NCBI GenBank assembly: GCA_002070115.1
Contig: MWCO01000008.1
Span: 62,001-126,000, forward strand
DNA length: 64,000 nt
Direction: 5' to 3'
Source: Deltaproteobacteria bacterium ADurb.Bin207
Lineage (GTDB): Bacteria; Myxococcota_A; Polyangia; Polyangiales; Polyangiaceae
The translations under genes were made by a program, and so were the position numbers. Positions 9,022 to 17,976 of this stretch are shown here, one piece after another (the first letter of the stretch is position 1; each line of letters starts with the position of its first letter). The notes under the pieces are model-generated. The model was not told the origin of the DNA. It searched no databases and worked only from the letters and a program-made list of their open reading frames with translations.

Positions 9022-10482
9022 TCATGGAAGTTGGACAGCGAGCAGATTGACTTCTCGCCCGCGAAGCTGCACTTGGTAACGAACCGGGCGCCCCGATTTG
9101 GCGCTTTGCTCGGCTTCTCGCTGACGAATTCGTTCCACGAAACTATCTTTCGTAATGTGATCGACAGCGTCGCCGATGCTGCGTTTGGCATTCACATATT
9201 CCTGGAACAGTCTCGCGTAGTACTGTTCCGCTGGCTCAGCAGCGAGGGCGCTTGCCACCGCGGGATCGACTTTTTCGGCGGAGGCCGCCGCCGCGGGGGC
9301 GTCAACATCCAAGGCGCCTTGGAAAGCATTGGTCGACGGTGCAAGCGAAGGCCTGCCATCCTCGTCCGTATCATCTTCTTGCACGCCCATGAGTTGGTTG
9401 AGCAAGGTATTGATTCGAAACACGACGCCTCCCAGCACGGCGTGTTCGATTTCAAAGCGGACATCCGTACGCCCATTGAGAATTTGCAGCAGTCCTTCTT
9501 CGAGTTCTTCAACGGGTTTGGAGATATAGTTTCCGAGTAGCCATCCTGCGATACCGACGAGGATGAGACCCAAGACGACCATCCCGAAAATGGCGTAGAA
9601 CACGCCTCCAACGTCCATGACGGAAGCCGGTGAAACAGCGATGAGGACAGCTTTGGTGCCGCCATAGCCTCCGAGAGGAGCGCCTACATAAATCCAGTCT
9701 TTGGGACCGCCAACGAGCTTTTCCGCGGCATCGAAGCGCATGGCACCTTTGACGCTTTCCGCGAGGGGGCCTTCCGCTATGGCGTTGGCGGCGGTCGCGT
9801 CGACCGTTTTCGACTTCGCCGCTTTTTCGATTCCTTTCGGCCCTTCGACGGCGACAACGATGGCCCCCCCACTGGTTTTCTCTATCGTCCGAGTCATTCG
9901 CTCATCGTTCAGGGGCGTACCGTAGATGACGCTGCCGAGCACCTGGCCGGAGGCGTTTCGTACGGGAGCGAAAGATACGAGCCACTGTTGAGAGAGGTTG
10001 GGAGCGAACCAAGTCTCGGAGCCGGTCTGCCCATGAACGATGGCTTCTTTCATTCCTGGATGCGCTTTGCCAATATCCTCACCTCGCATGAGGTTATTGC
10101 CATTGCGTCCGAGCGATAAGCCATTGATGTCGACGAAAGCGACGACAGCCGGATGAAGCCCTGCCAGTGCTGGTGTTTGAATAGCGGCTTCCCGCAGGCC
10201 ATTGGCTTGCTTGGTAGCAGCCTCGGCCCGAGCCTCTCGGACGGCGAGTTCGAATGGTTCGCGCAAGGCAGGTTCGTTGACCTGATTCGCCAACCAACGC
10301 TCCACCTGAAGGGCATCGAGTTGCAGTTGCGCGTTGGCCGCCGATACGGCTTGGGAGGCATCGGATACGATGGCGGCTTCATTCGCAACCAAGCTTTTCA
10401 ACTGAGTCCAAAGCAAGGCGCTGAGGAACACACCAAGGAGGACGATGACGACACTGTTTACGGTGATGATTTTCCAGCGCAT
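9022..10482 (-). CDS. Cache/HAMP membrane receptor with myxobacterial C-terminal domain
   Basis: 486 residues. TM1 is at about 8-28. A large periplasmic sensor of about 260 residues looks like a double-cache domain (VVAFVDINGLSLGRNG; WFAPNLSQQWLVSFAPVRN; DWIYVGAPLGGYGG). TM2 is at about 293-318, followed by a HAMP-like linker at about 319-368. After a flexible Asp/Pro/Ala-rich stretch, the C-terminus is a small conserved-looking domain (YYARLFQEYVNAKRSIGD... YQVQLRGREVNLLAVQ). I believe this tail recurs in myxobacterial proteins of the MXAN_5187 type. No kinase or methyl-accepting tip is present. The ATG at 10482 is chosen so that the protein begins at TM1; the open frame reaches 10527. Confidence 0.75.
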   Translation of the reverse strand: MRWKIITVNSVVIVLLGVFLSALLWTQLKSLVANEAAIVSDASQAVSAANAQLQLDALQVERWLANQVNEPALREPFELAVREARAEAATKQANGLREAAIQTPALAGLHPAVVAFVDINGLSLGRNGNNLMRGEDIGKAHPGMKEAIVHGQTGSETWFAPNLSQQWLVSFAPVRNASGQVLGSVIYGTPLNDERMTRTIEKTSGGAIVVAVEGPKGIEKAAKSKTVDATAANAIAEGPLAESVKGAMRFDAAEKLVGGPKDWIYVGAPLGGYGGTKAVLIAVSPASVMDVGGVFYAIFGMVVLGLILVGIAGWLLGNYISKPVEELEEGLLQILNGRTDVRFEIEHAVLGGVVFRINTLLNQLMGVQEDDTDEDGRPSLAPSTNAFQGALDVDAPAAAASAEKVDPAVASALAAEPAEQYYARLFQEYVNAKRSIGDAVDHITKDSFVERIRQREAEQSAKSGRPVRYQVQLRGREVNLLAVQLP

Positions 10483-10631
10483 CGGGCTCTTTCTCCCCAA
10501 TCGGGCGACCCCCGGTACCAAGCGCAACGCAAACCACTGTGTACATCAACAATGGCGTACTTGTGGGAAGAAAGGTACCACTGGCAGAGGCCGGGGTTCA
10601 AGCTTCGGGTGGAAGGCCAAGCCTAGCCGGG

Positions 10632-10664
10632 AAAAAAGAAAGCCGGTCTGCAACGCAACCGGCT
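10632..10664 (-). terminator. Rho-independent terminator after tRNA-Gly
   Basis: On the minus strand, AGCCGGT (10664-10658) pairs with ACCGGCT (10647-10641) across a 10-base loop. A T-rich run (10640-10632) follows directly. The position, 14 bases beyond the tRNA 3' end, is as expected. Confidence 0.85.
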
Positions 10665-10677
10665 CGAATATATGGTC

Positions 10678-10752
10678 TGGAGCGGGAGACGGGACTTGAA
10701 CCCGCGACGTTCACCTTGGCAAGGTGACACTCTACCACTGAGTTACTCCCGC
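10678..10752 (-). tRNA. tRNA-Gly (GCC)
   Basis: On the minus strand the cloverleaf begins with GCGGGAG at 10752. It has D-arm sequence ...CAGTGGTAGAGTG, anticodon loop CTTGCCAAG with anticodon GCC, and T-arm GCGGGTTCAAGTCCCGT. The acceptor strand CTCCCGC closes it, followed by discriminator T and an encoded CCA (10680-10678). All 7 acceptor pairs match. A terminator follows and a candidate promoter lies just upstream, so this looks like a single-gene unit. Confidence 0.97.
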
Positions 10753-10764
10753 AGGGGAGCCGGG

Positions 10765-10793
10765 TGAGTACACGCATGGCGCCGCCTTGTCAA
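10765..10793 (-). promoter_or_regulatory. Candidate promoter of tRNA-Gly
   Basis: On the minus strand a perfect TTGACA (10793-10788) is separated by 17 bases from TACTCA (10770-10765). This places the transcription start a few bases before the tRNA 5' end at 10752. The -10 box is a weak match. Confidence 0.5.
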
Positions 10794-10939
10794 CCCAATT
10801 TTGAACCTCCCGGGCGGTACTACATCCATGCCTGAGCAGAATTGCACAGCCGAACGCAGTCGCGGTATGATGTCGGACGACTGGGGCTAGTCCGTCGTGG
10901 ATTGGGCACTTCGCGAAACCCGTGAAGGGGGAGGCAAAC

Positions 10940-12142
10940 ATGAATTACCAGCAAGGCAAGGACGTAATGTTGTCGGCGGCAGTGACAAGCGAAACGCCAA
11001 CCAACTGGGGCTTGCTGAGGGTCAAGGGTGACGGCTCGCTATCTCCGCTGCCATTGTTCGATGGGGCCATTGTCGACGTGACGTGCGACGAGTCTCACCA
11101 CGATGGCGATACGAGTCATGTCCGCCATCACGCGCAGTTCATCGTTCGTTCGGAAGGAGTGTATGTATCGGATTTGGATAGTGGCCAGGGGACCTGGGTG
11201 GATGGAATTGCCGTACGTAAGCTCGGATTGGCCCATGGTTCGGTCTTGAGGTGCGGGCGCTGTATCGCCTTATTCGTGGAGCGAGACCTGGCCCAATCAG
11301 CTAGCCCTCCAAAACGAAAAGGAAATGTCGTTATTGGAGTCCGGCTGCAAGCATGCCTGGATACGGCACTTGGGTTCATTCATGGGAAACGTAGTTTTTT
11401 GGTCGAAGGCAACGCGGGTGTTGGCAAATCGACCATGGTGGACGCGGCGCTACGGAAAGCAGGGGAAACAACGCCTGTTTGTCATCTAGACGGCGCTTGT
11501 TTCGAGTCGGAGGCGCTCGTACGAGCCTTTGAACGCACGTCTCCTTGCGTGTGGGTCGTGCGTCACTTTGAGCAGTTTCCACGAGCCGCGCAGGCAGACC
11601 TTGTCCGCACGGTTCGAATGATGGATGGATCGTTTTTGATCGGGACAGTGGTAGGATCCGTCGAGCATGCACATGCCGAAGGACGCGTTTGCTCATCGTG
11701 CATGACATTGATGGGTTCTCACGTGATCCGTGTTCCATCCCTCATCGAGCGCAGAGAAGACATCCCTATGTTGACAATGGAGTATCTTCGAAGAACCGAG
11801 GTCCCGATGACTTTTGATGTCATGGGATTGTTCGAATGCGTCTTGCGAGCCGGGTGGACGGGCGGTATCCGGGAACTGCAGGATCATCTATCTGCCGCGT
11901 TTTCGTCCGATTCGGTATCGGAGGATCCGATCAAGACACTTGCCCGAAGCATTCCCCGTCCATGCTCGAAAGAACCTTTGAGCCTTTCGTCATCGGATCC
12001 CGATTTGGCGCGCGTTCGACTTCAAAAAGCGCTCACGATGGCGTCCGGAACCGTCGCCGAAGCCGCCAGAAACCTTCGCATATCGAGGCAGACGTTCTAT
12101 CGAGAGCTTCGTCGATTGAGTGTCGAAGCGACTCGTTCCTGA
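10940..12142 (+). CDS. FHA domain fused to degenerate NtrC-type AAA domain and Fis-type HTH
   Basis: 400 residues. An FHA-like domain lies at about 24-115 (HAQFIVRSEGVYVSDLDSGQG-T-WVDG). An AAA domain of the sigma-54 activator type (about 130-330) has Walker A EGNAGVGKST at 156-165. The helix-turn-helix at about 360-398 (VAEAARNLRISRQTFYREL) is of Fis type. The region matching Walker B reads VVRHFEQ instead of a hydrophobic run plus DE, and the GAFTGA sigma-54 contact loop is missing. The sensor II-like GWTGGIREL motif is kept. It therefore probably does not activate sigma-54 in the normal way. The ATG at 10940 has a strong GGGGGAGG site. Its stop abuts the convergent spoT stop. Confidence 0.8.
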   Translation: MNYQQGKDVMLSAAVTSETPTNWGLLRVKGDGSLSPLPLFDGAIVDVTCDESHHDGDTSHVRHHAQFIVRSEGVYVSDLDSGQGTWVDGIAVRKLGLAHGSVLRCGRCIALFVERDLAQSASPPKRKGNVVIGVRLQACLDTALGFIHGKRSFLVEGNAGVGKSTMVDAALRKAGETTPVCHLDGACFESEALVRAFERTSPCVWVVRHFEQFPRAAQADLVRTVRMMDGSFLIGTVVGSVEHAHAEGRVCSSCMTLMGSHVIRVPSLIERREDIPMLTMEYLRRTEVPMTFDVMGLFECVLRAGWTGGIRELQDHLSAAFSSDSVSEDPIKTLARSIPRPCSKEPLSLSSSDPDLARVRLQKALTMASGTVAEAARNLRISRQTFYRELRRLSVEATRS

Positions 12143-14341
12143 TCAGACACGTTCGACACTGAAAACACCTTGCACTTTTCGCAACGCCCGCATGATGATT
12201 TTGAGTTGCGACAGGTCAGCGCAGGGAAACGTGAAGATGTTCATGGCGCGTCCGTCTTCGACAGCTCGGCTCGTGACGGCAGTCAGGTTGATATCTTGGT
12301 CCGAAAACGCTTGTCCCATCGAAGCCAATAGTCCCGGGCGATTGACGGTCAACACCTTGAGCTGCACCGAGCGATTGGCTTTGACACGAGAATCCCAAAC
12401 CACGGCGATGCGGCGATCGGGGTCGGTTTCGAAGGCTTTGGTACAATCCCGGCGATGAACCGTAATGCCACGACCGCGGGTGATGAATCCAATGATCTCA
12501 TCGCCCGGCAAAGGATTGCAACACCGAGCAAAGCGCACCAAAACATCATCGATCTCGCTGACTTTCAGCCCCTGGACGTCTTTGCCCATCAAACGGCGAA
12601 CGAAGTGTTCGATCCGTCCTTCACGAACACTCGCCTTTGGTTTGAGCTTGGCACCATCGTCGACAGACCGAGACAAGGTTTGGGTAACGCTCGCTGGAGC
12701 CACTTTTCCATACCCCACGGCAATAAACAGGTCTTGCAGCGTGGGTATCTCGAGTTCACCAAGAACCCGACCAAGCTCAGCGTCGTCTTTGGTAAACCGT
12801 TGAAGCGAGAACCCGTTGTCATGCAATTCTTTTTCGAGGAGTTCTTTTCCGAGTTTCGACGACCGCTCTCGTTCTTCATTTCGTAGGTAGGCGCGGATCC
12901 GATTACGAGCCCTGCTGGTCGCGGCGAATTCCAACCACTCCTTTTTCGGCCGTTGGTCCGGACTGGTGATCATTTCGATCATGTCACCATTTCGCAACTT
13001 ATGTCGAAGCGACGAGACGGTTCCGTTGACGCGAGCACTGGAGGAATGATGTCCGATTTCGGTATGAATGGCGTAGGCGAAGTCAATGGCGGTGGCACCT
13101 TTCGGAAATACGCGAGCCTCCCCTTTGGGAGTAAATGCATAGACTTCGTCTTGGAAAAGATCGATTCGGATGCTGTCGAGGAATTCCGCCGCATCTTTGA
13201 CTTCCCGTTGAACGTCGAGCAAATCATGGAGCCACCCCAACCGTTGCATGAGTTTGGGGTCGGCCCCTCCGGACAGACGATCTTCATAAATCCAATGGGC
13301 GGCGATACCTTCCTGGGCCACTCGGTCCATTTCTTTGGTGCGGATTTGGATCTCGACACGTTCCCGACGCGTACCGATGACCGTGGTGTGTAGCGATTGG
13401 TACATATTCGGCTTGGGTAGTGCGATATAGTCTTTGATCCGCCCCGGAATCGGCGTGTAACGCGAGTGGATCGCCCCCATGACGCCATAACAATCCGCTA
13501 CCGATTCCATGATGACATGAAAAGCCACGAGGTCACGAAGCTGTTCGAAGTCGAGGTTGTATTCGACCATCTGTCGATGAATCGAATACAGGTGCTTCGT
13601 TCGTCTATACACCTCCCCGGCGAAACCGTGATCATGAAGCTGCTTACGTAACTCCTCGCAGATTTCACGAGAAAACCGCTCACGCACCGCTTTGGTTTCC
13701 CCCATCAGACGAGATAGATTTTGATGAGCCTCCGTCTCGAGGAACTGAAAAGACAGGTCCTCGAGTTCGGTTTTGAACCGATGAATACCAAGACGTGCCG
13801 CCAAGGGAGCAAACACCTCACGCGTTTCACGGGCGATACGTTCTTGGGAATCGGGCTTCATGAACTCCAGGGTTCGCATGTTGTCGACGCGATCACAGAG
13901 TTTAAGGAGTAAAACCCGGATATCCCGCGACATGGCGACGAGCATTTTTCTCAGATTCTCCGCATCTCGTTCTTGACGAGAGGAGAACTCGAGTTTGGAC
14001 AATTTGGTCACGCCATCGACCAGGAAGGCGACTTCTTTACCAAATACTTTCTCGAGATCGTCGACGCTTTGGGCTGTGTCTTCGACCACATCATGAAGCA
14101 GACCTGCGCATACACAGGCGGCATCGAGGCGCAGTTCCGTAATGACGCCGGCGACAGCGGCCGGGTGAGCGAAGTAAGGATCACCGCTTTTTCGCACCTG
14201 CCCTTCGTGGGCGGAATTGGCGAAGTCGTAGGCTTTTCGCAGCAGTTCCGTATCCGCCGTTGGTTGGTAGGCGAGCACACGCTCGATCAGTACTTCAAGC
14301 GGGAGGGTGCCAGTGCGTGAGCTGGGAAGGTTCAAAGCCAA
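12143..14341 (-). CDS. spoT: Bifunctional (p)ppGpp synthetase/hydrolase (SpoT/Rel)
   Basis: 732 residues, full length. The N-terminal HD hydrolase has HDVVED at about 83-88 and CDRVDNMRT near 149-157. The synthetase domain has KHLYSIHRQM and the RIKD motif (301-304) before YIALPKPNMYQSLHT; the RXKD form marks bifunctional enzymes rather than RelA. TGS (about 395-460) and C-terminal ACT (about 655-732) regulatory domains follow. It controls the stringent response by making and degrading (p)ppGpp. No ATG gives a full N-terminus; the likely start is TTG at 14341, with another TTG at 14335. The ribosome site is weak, suggesting low translation. It is divergent from frr. Confidence 0.95.
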   Translation of the reverse strand: MALNLPSSRTGTLPLEVLIERVLAYQPTADTELLRKAYDFANSAHEGQVRKSGDPYFAHPAAVAGVITELRLDAACVCAGLLHDVVEDTAQSVDDLEKVFGKEVAFLVDGVTKLSKLEFSSRQERDAENLRKMLVAMSRDIRVLLLKLCDRVDNMRTLEFMKPDSQERIARETREVFAPLAARLGIHRFKTELEDLSFQFLETEAHQNLSRLMGETKAVRERFSREICEELRKQLHDHGFAGEVYRRTKHLYSIHRQMVEYNLDFEQLRDLVAFHVIMESVADCYGVMGAIHSRYTPIPGRIKDYIALPKPNMYQSLHTTVIGTRRERVEIQIRTKEMDRVAQEGIAAHWIYEDRLSGGADPKLMQRLGWLHDLLDVQREVKDAAEFLDSIRIDLFQDEVYAFTPKGEARVFPKGATAIDFAYAIHTEIGHHSSSARVNGTVSSLRHKLRNGDMIEMITSPDQRPKKEWLEFAATSRARNRIRAYLRNEERERSSKLGKELLEKELHDNGFSLQRFTKDDAELGRVLGELEIPTLQDLFIAVGYGKVAPASVTQTLSRSVDDGAKLKPKASVREGRIEHFVRRLMGKDVQGLKVSEIDDVLVRFARCCNPLPGDEIIGFITRGRGITVHRRDCTKAFETDPDRRIAVVWDSRVKANRSVQLKVLTVNRPGLLASMGQAFSDQDINLTAVTSRAVEDGRAMNIFTFPCADLSQLKIIMRALRKVQGVFSVERV

Positions 14342-14548
14342 GTCTCTGAGGGCAACCAGTTATAAGGTATCATCCACGGACAAAACGGGCAACGTTACGG
14401 CTATCGTTCCTCTTTGGAACGTGGCGGGAGGACCGAAGTGAAGGGCGAAGCGCAAGAACGAGGTTGCATGGCACCGATCAATGCTAAGCTCTCGTGCCCG
14501 ATGCTGCTGGTCCCGCTCGGGACAGCGTGAAGTGTGGAGACTTCGGAT

Positions 14549-15106
14549 ATGATCGACGAAATAATCGGCGACCTAAATAATTCCATTGGCAAGTCCCAAG
14601 AAGCGTTCAAGCGCGACTTGAGCAAGCTTCGGACGGGACGCGCGCATGCTGGCATGCTCGACAGCATTCGCGTGGATTACTACGGCACGGCAACGCCATT
14701 GAATCAACTTGCCACCATCAGTGTACCCGAACCTCGGCTATTGACTGTCAGGCCGTGGGACAAGGGTGCGGTCAAGGCCGTGGATAAGGCATTGCGAGAA
14801 AGCGATCTGGGCATCAACCCCCTGCTCGATGGTGATGTCATTCGGATCCCAATTCCGCAATTGACCGAAGAACGACGCAAAGAGCTGGTCAAGCTCGTCA
14901 AACGCATGGGCGAAGACTGCAAAGTCGCGGTCCGCAAGCACCGACACGATGCCATGGACTTACTCAGCAGCCTGCAAGACGAAGGGGAGGCGAGCGAAGA
15001 CGAGGTAGGACGCGCACGAAAGCGAGTCGAAGAAGTCGTCGCCGAGGCCGTTCGCAAGATCGACGAAATCCAGCAAGCCAAAGAAAAAGATGTCTTCGAG
15101 AACTAA
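14549..15106 (+). CDS. frr: Ribosome recycling factor
   Basis: 185 residues, the standard length. RRF splits the post-termination ribosome together with EF-G. Signature segments are present: LRTGRAHAGMLDSI, VDYYGTATPLNQLA, the central PLLDGDVIRIPIPQLTEERR and the helical C-terminus (EDEVGRARKRVEEVV). The ATG at 14549 gives the canonical length and has GGAG nine bases upstream; a GTG at 14534 would add five residues. The gene is not preceded by pyrH or tsf as in many bacteria, and stands alone between spoT (divergent) and a PP2C phosphatase. A GTCCC/GGGAC hairpin (14511-14524) lies in its leader. Confidence 0.97.
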   Translation: MIDEIIGDLNNSIGKSQEAFKRDLSKLRTGRAHAGMLDSIRVDYYGTATPLNQLATISVPEPRLLTVRPWDKGAVKAVDKALRESDLGINPLLDGDVIRIPIPQLTEERRKELVKLVKRMGEDCKVAVRKHRHDAMDLLSSLQDEGEASEDEVGRARKRVEEVVAEAVRKIDEIQQAKEKDVFEN

Positions 15107-15186
15107 TCCTGGCTTGCTCAGCCCTTGACATTCGGGGCTCGGGCATACGAAAGTGAACTTTCATCGATCAATTTCGGAATATCTGC

Positions 15187-16026
15187 ATGGGTAAGCCGAA
15201 CCCCCCTCATCGAATGCGAATCGTTGCTTCTGGATTGACAGACGTAGGTCTGCAACGGGAACACAACGAGGACAGCTTTCTCGTTCTCGAAGAACACGAT
15301 CTATTCATCGTGGCGGATGGAATGGGAGGCCATCGCGCGGGCGACGTAGCGAGCCGCGTAGCCACCGAAACGATGGCTGAGTTTTTTCGCTCTACTGCGA
15401 ATGACGATGTCACGTGGCCGTATCATTTCGACACGTCCCTTTCTGAAGAAGAAAATCGGCTATTGACGGGGATACGACTGGCCAATCGACAGATATTTGA
15501 ACGAAGCATCCGCTCTCGGGAATACCACGGCATGGGCACGACGATGGTAAGTGCTCTGTTCGCTCGGCATAGCGGCAAGCTGTACATTGGTCATGTCGGT
15601 GATAGTCGGTGTTATCGCTTGCGCGAGGGCGAGGTGCGCCTGATGACCCGCGATCACTCGCTGGTCAATGACTACTTGCTGGCCATGCCAGAGCTTTCGG
15701 AAGATCAAAAAGGCGAACTTCCCAAAAACGTGATCACTCGAGCCTTGGGAATGCAAGACCATGTGGTGGTCGACTTGCAGTGCGACGAACCCATCGAAGG
15801 CGATATTTACGTTCTATGCTCCGATGGACTGTCAGGGATGGTGCCCGATGAGTCTATCCTCGAAACCCTGAGCGACAGCACCGATCCCGAACAGATATGT
15901 CGTCGCTTGATCGAAACCGCCAACCACAACGGCGGAGAAGACAATATCACAGCCGTCGTGATGCGCCTGGTCGCCGACGATCGACCGGATGATGAACCTG
16001 AATCAGAGCCGCTGGACGACCTCTAA
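15187..16026 (+). CDS. PP2C-type Ser/Thr protein phosphatase
   Basis: 279 residues with the full set of PPM motifs. These are REHNEDSF (Asp29), VADGMGGH (Asp44-Gly45), a central TTMVSALF, GHVGDSRCYR, CSDGLSGM and the C-terminal GGEDNITAVV. The metal-binding aspartates are all present, so it should be an active manganese/magnesium-dependent phosphatase. It is soluble and probably reverses phosphorylation by Hanks-type kinases such as those at 23632 and 27774; that pairing is inferred. It starts 80 bases after frr on the same strand and is convergent with a lipoprotein gene. Confidence 0.93.
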   Translation: MGKPNPPHRMRIVASGLTDVGLQREHNEDSFLVLEEHDLFIVADGMGGHRAGDVASRVATETMAEFFRSTANDDVTWPYHFDTSLSEEENRLLTGIRLANRQIFERSIRSREYHGMGTTMVSALFARHSGKLYIGHVGDSRCYRLREGEVRLMTRDHSLVNDYLLAMPELSEDQKGELPKNVITRALGMQDHVVVDLQCDEPIEGDIYVLCSDGLSGMVPDESILETLSDSTDPEQICRRLIETANHNGGEDNITAVVMRLVADDRPDDEPESEPLDDL

Positions 16027-16054
16027 CGCTGGTTCGAAAAAGGGCGTTGCGCGG

Positions 16055-16609
16055 TTAGGACTCGCAATTCTCGAAGAAGAGATATCCGTTCACCAACGAA
16101 CACTTCTCGTTCTCGGAAGAGCCAGTTTCGATCAGAGGGCACTCGAAACTAAGCCAAATTTTCCCTTCCTCACCTTCGATCAGTTGAAAGTTACAAGGAG
16201 ATTCGGCGCTTGCTCCGTATGACTTTCCCGCCGTATTCGCCCCAGCCACGAAAATACGTCCTTGGTTCGAGTTGCCCTCACCCACGGCTGTTGGAACGAG
16301 ACGGAACCGGGTCAAGCCTTTGGAAATGCTTCCGCTCGCTACAAATCCTTGACCTTTTTTAACGACCGAACACTCAATCGTCGCGTCATCGTCGCCGTCC
16401 GAAATGGTGGCATGCTGGGCCGGTCCCACGGCACCCACCTGAAGCAAACTCGGTTGCATGGCCGGACAGGTAACGCTCGAGCCAACCGGATTGCCAAAGG
16501 TCACCGTGAACGCTCCTTGAGGCACGGGAGAAGAAGGGTCGCTACATCCCCCAAGCCCAAGAACCGAAATGAGTGCAAAACCACTTCCAAGGTACCGCGA
16601 CACGCTCAT
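16055..16609 (-). CDS. Predicted lipoprotein
   Basis: 184 residues with a lipoprotein signal peptide: basic start, hydrophobic core and lipobox LGGC with the modified Cys at position 22. The mature part is a single beta-rich domain (FTVTFGNPVGSSVTC; CSVVKKGQGFVASGSISKGLTRF; CNFQLIEGEEGKIWLSFEC) with several cysteines that may pair. I do not recognise the family. The ATG at 16609 starts the signal peptide; the open frame extends to 16654. It is the first protein gene downstream of tRNA-His on the same strand. Confidence 0.7.
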   Translation of the reverse strand: MSVSRYLGSGFALISVLGLGGCSDPSSPVPQGAFTVTFGNPVGSSVTCPAMQPSLLQVGAVGPAQHATISDGDDDATIECSVVKKGQGFVASGSISKGLTRFRLVPTAVGEGNSNQGRIFVAGANTAGKSYGASAESPCNFQLIEGEEGKIWLSFECPLIETGSSENEKCSLVNGYLFFENCES

Positions 16610-16721
16610 GGTCTTTTCCTTCTTCCATCTCAGCATACAATAGCTGCCGGACAAGACTAGCTCACGGCTGGGGCAGGTCGCAAATACCTGTCGATGAGGA
16701 TTTCAGCAGGAAGGTGGGTAA

Positions 16722-16799
16722 TGGGGTGACCGACGGGATTTGAACCCGCGACGACTGGAGCCACAATCCAGTGCTCTACCGGGCTGAGCTACGGCCACC
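16722..16799 (-). tRNA. tRNA-His (GTG)
   Basis: The minus-strand cloverleaf has the extra 5' G typical of histidine tRNA at 16799, then acceptor GTGGCCG and D-arm TAGCTCAGCCCGGTAGAGC. The anticodon loop GATTGTGGC carries GTG, and the T-arm is CGCGGGTTCAAATCCCG. Acceptor 3' strand CGGTCAC, discriminator C and an encoded CCA (16724-16722) complete it. Confidence 0.97.
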
Positions 16800-16816
16800 G
16801 TGTCGATGGGCGGGAC

Positions 16817-16844
16817 ATATTACTCTTGTAATTCCGAAACGCAA
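16817..16844 (-). promoter_or_regulatory. Candidate promoter of tRNA-His
   Basis: On the minus strand TTGCGT (16844-16839) and TAATAT (16822-16817) are 16 bases apart, about 18 bases before the tRNA 5' end. This is a sequence match only. Confidence 0.4.
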
Positions 16845-16935
16845 CGTCAGAACGCTGCTCGAACCAAAGCTTCATGATAGGTTGCAGGCGTAGGCAGGGT
16901 GAATCTGGGATATTTTGGATAGTAGGCGTAATTGA

Positions 16936-17865
16936 ATGAGCCAACGCGTCGCTTTCATGATTGGGGTCATGGTGCTGATGGTCGCCCTGGGGGGGTGCCA
17001 AAAACGGCTTGCGGCCGAGCAACAAGAGCTAGCCCCTGAAATGGGCGCCGACGACCCCGGTTTGGAAGACCCCGGCGAAAGCCATCGAGACTCCAAAGTC
17101 GACCGAACGATCAAGTGTTTCAATGGCGCCATGCGAATCAACAAAGCGGCGCAGCATTACTTCGGCCGCTTGGCCGGTGGATTGCCACGACCGGGAAAGG
17201 TGCCCTCCGTGGTCGGTGTACCTCCCGCCACGACCCTACAACTATGCCAAGAAGCCAAAGCCGATCTCACGCCACCGATGGCCGAGATAGACCGAATCAT
17301 GCCCCGATACGTGGAGCTGGTTGCCTCATTGATCCGTCGACTCGAACAGATGGACAAGTACTACAAGGAAAAGGGGTACAGAGGAGACGGGTTTCGACAA
17401 GGCAAGCAGATGCACGAATCCTTCAAATCGGAGCAGGAAGAGTTTCAGAAGCTTCATGACCAATTGGCCAGCGCCATCGATGCGGTTGCCGACAAGCGTG
17501 ACGACGAAGCGATTCACAAAGAATCGAAAACGCGAAGGCTTCGATACTACTCGTTGGTGTTTTTGCGCGATGCAAAACTATTGTCGCGCGAGATCACTCG
17601 CGACAAACCCGACGTGCCCACGATAACCACGATGCGATTACGCGTGGCGGACAGCCACAAGGACTTGTCCACTCGGGCCATGTCCCACCCCGATGAGGTC
17701 GACAAAGCATTCATGTTCGCCATGTACATGGGTCGCGCGGATACGTTTGTGCAGACGGTTCGAAACGTGGATCCCACCAAGCTCGTCGATCAGGACCTCG
17801 ATGACATGCTCAACAAGTATAACGCCATGATCGACGCTTCCAATCTCGTTCGTTGGAAACCGTGA
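16936..17865 (+). CDS. Lipoprotein, probably YiiG/DUF3829-like
   Basis: 309 residues with lipobox LGGC (Cys21). After an acidic linker, the mature protein is almost entirely helical (DRTIKCFNGAMRINKAAQHY; MAEIDRIMPRYVELVASLIRRLEQMDKYYK; FKSEQEEFQKLHDQLASAIDAV). The opening 'kCfN...h..a..Y' pattern resembles YiiG-like lipoproteins (DUF3829), whose role is unknown. It probably sits in the periplasm anchored to a membrane. It lies between tRNA-His and tyrS. Confidence 0.6.
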   Translation: MSQRVAFMIGVMVLMVALGGCQKRLAAEQQELAPEMGADDPGLEDPGESHRDSKVDRTIKCFNGAMRINKAAQHYFGRLAGGLPRPGKVPSVVGVPPATTLQLCQEAKADLTPPMAEIDRIMPRYVELVASLIRRLEQMDKYYKEKGYRGDGFRQGKQMHESFKSEQEEFQKLHDQLASAIDAVADKRDDEAIHKESKTRRLRYYSLVFLRDAKLLSREITRDKPDVPTITTMRLRVADSHKDLSTRAMSHPDEVDKAFMFAMYMGRADTFVQTVRNVDPTKLVDQDLDDMLNKYNAMIDASNLVRWKP

Positions 17866-17976
17866 GCCGGTTGGTGCCGCGGGCATCTCCCCCTGCGATC
17901 GTGCGCCACGGGGCGCTTTGCCATTGTATGGATAGACCGAGGCGTTTAGGAAGGGGACGAAAGCCGGAGGACCGTC

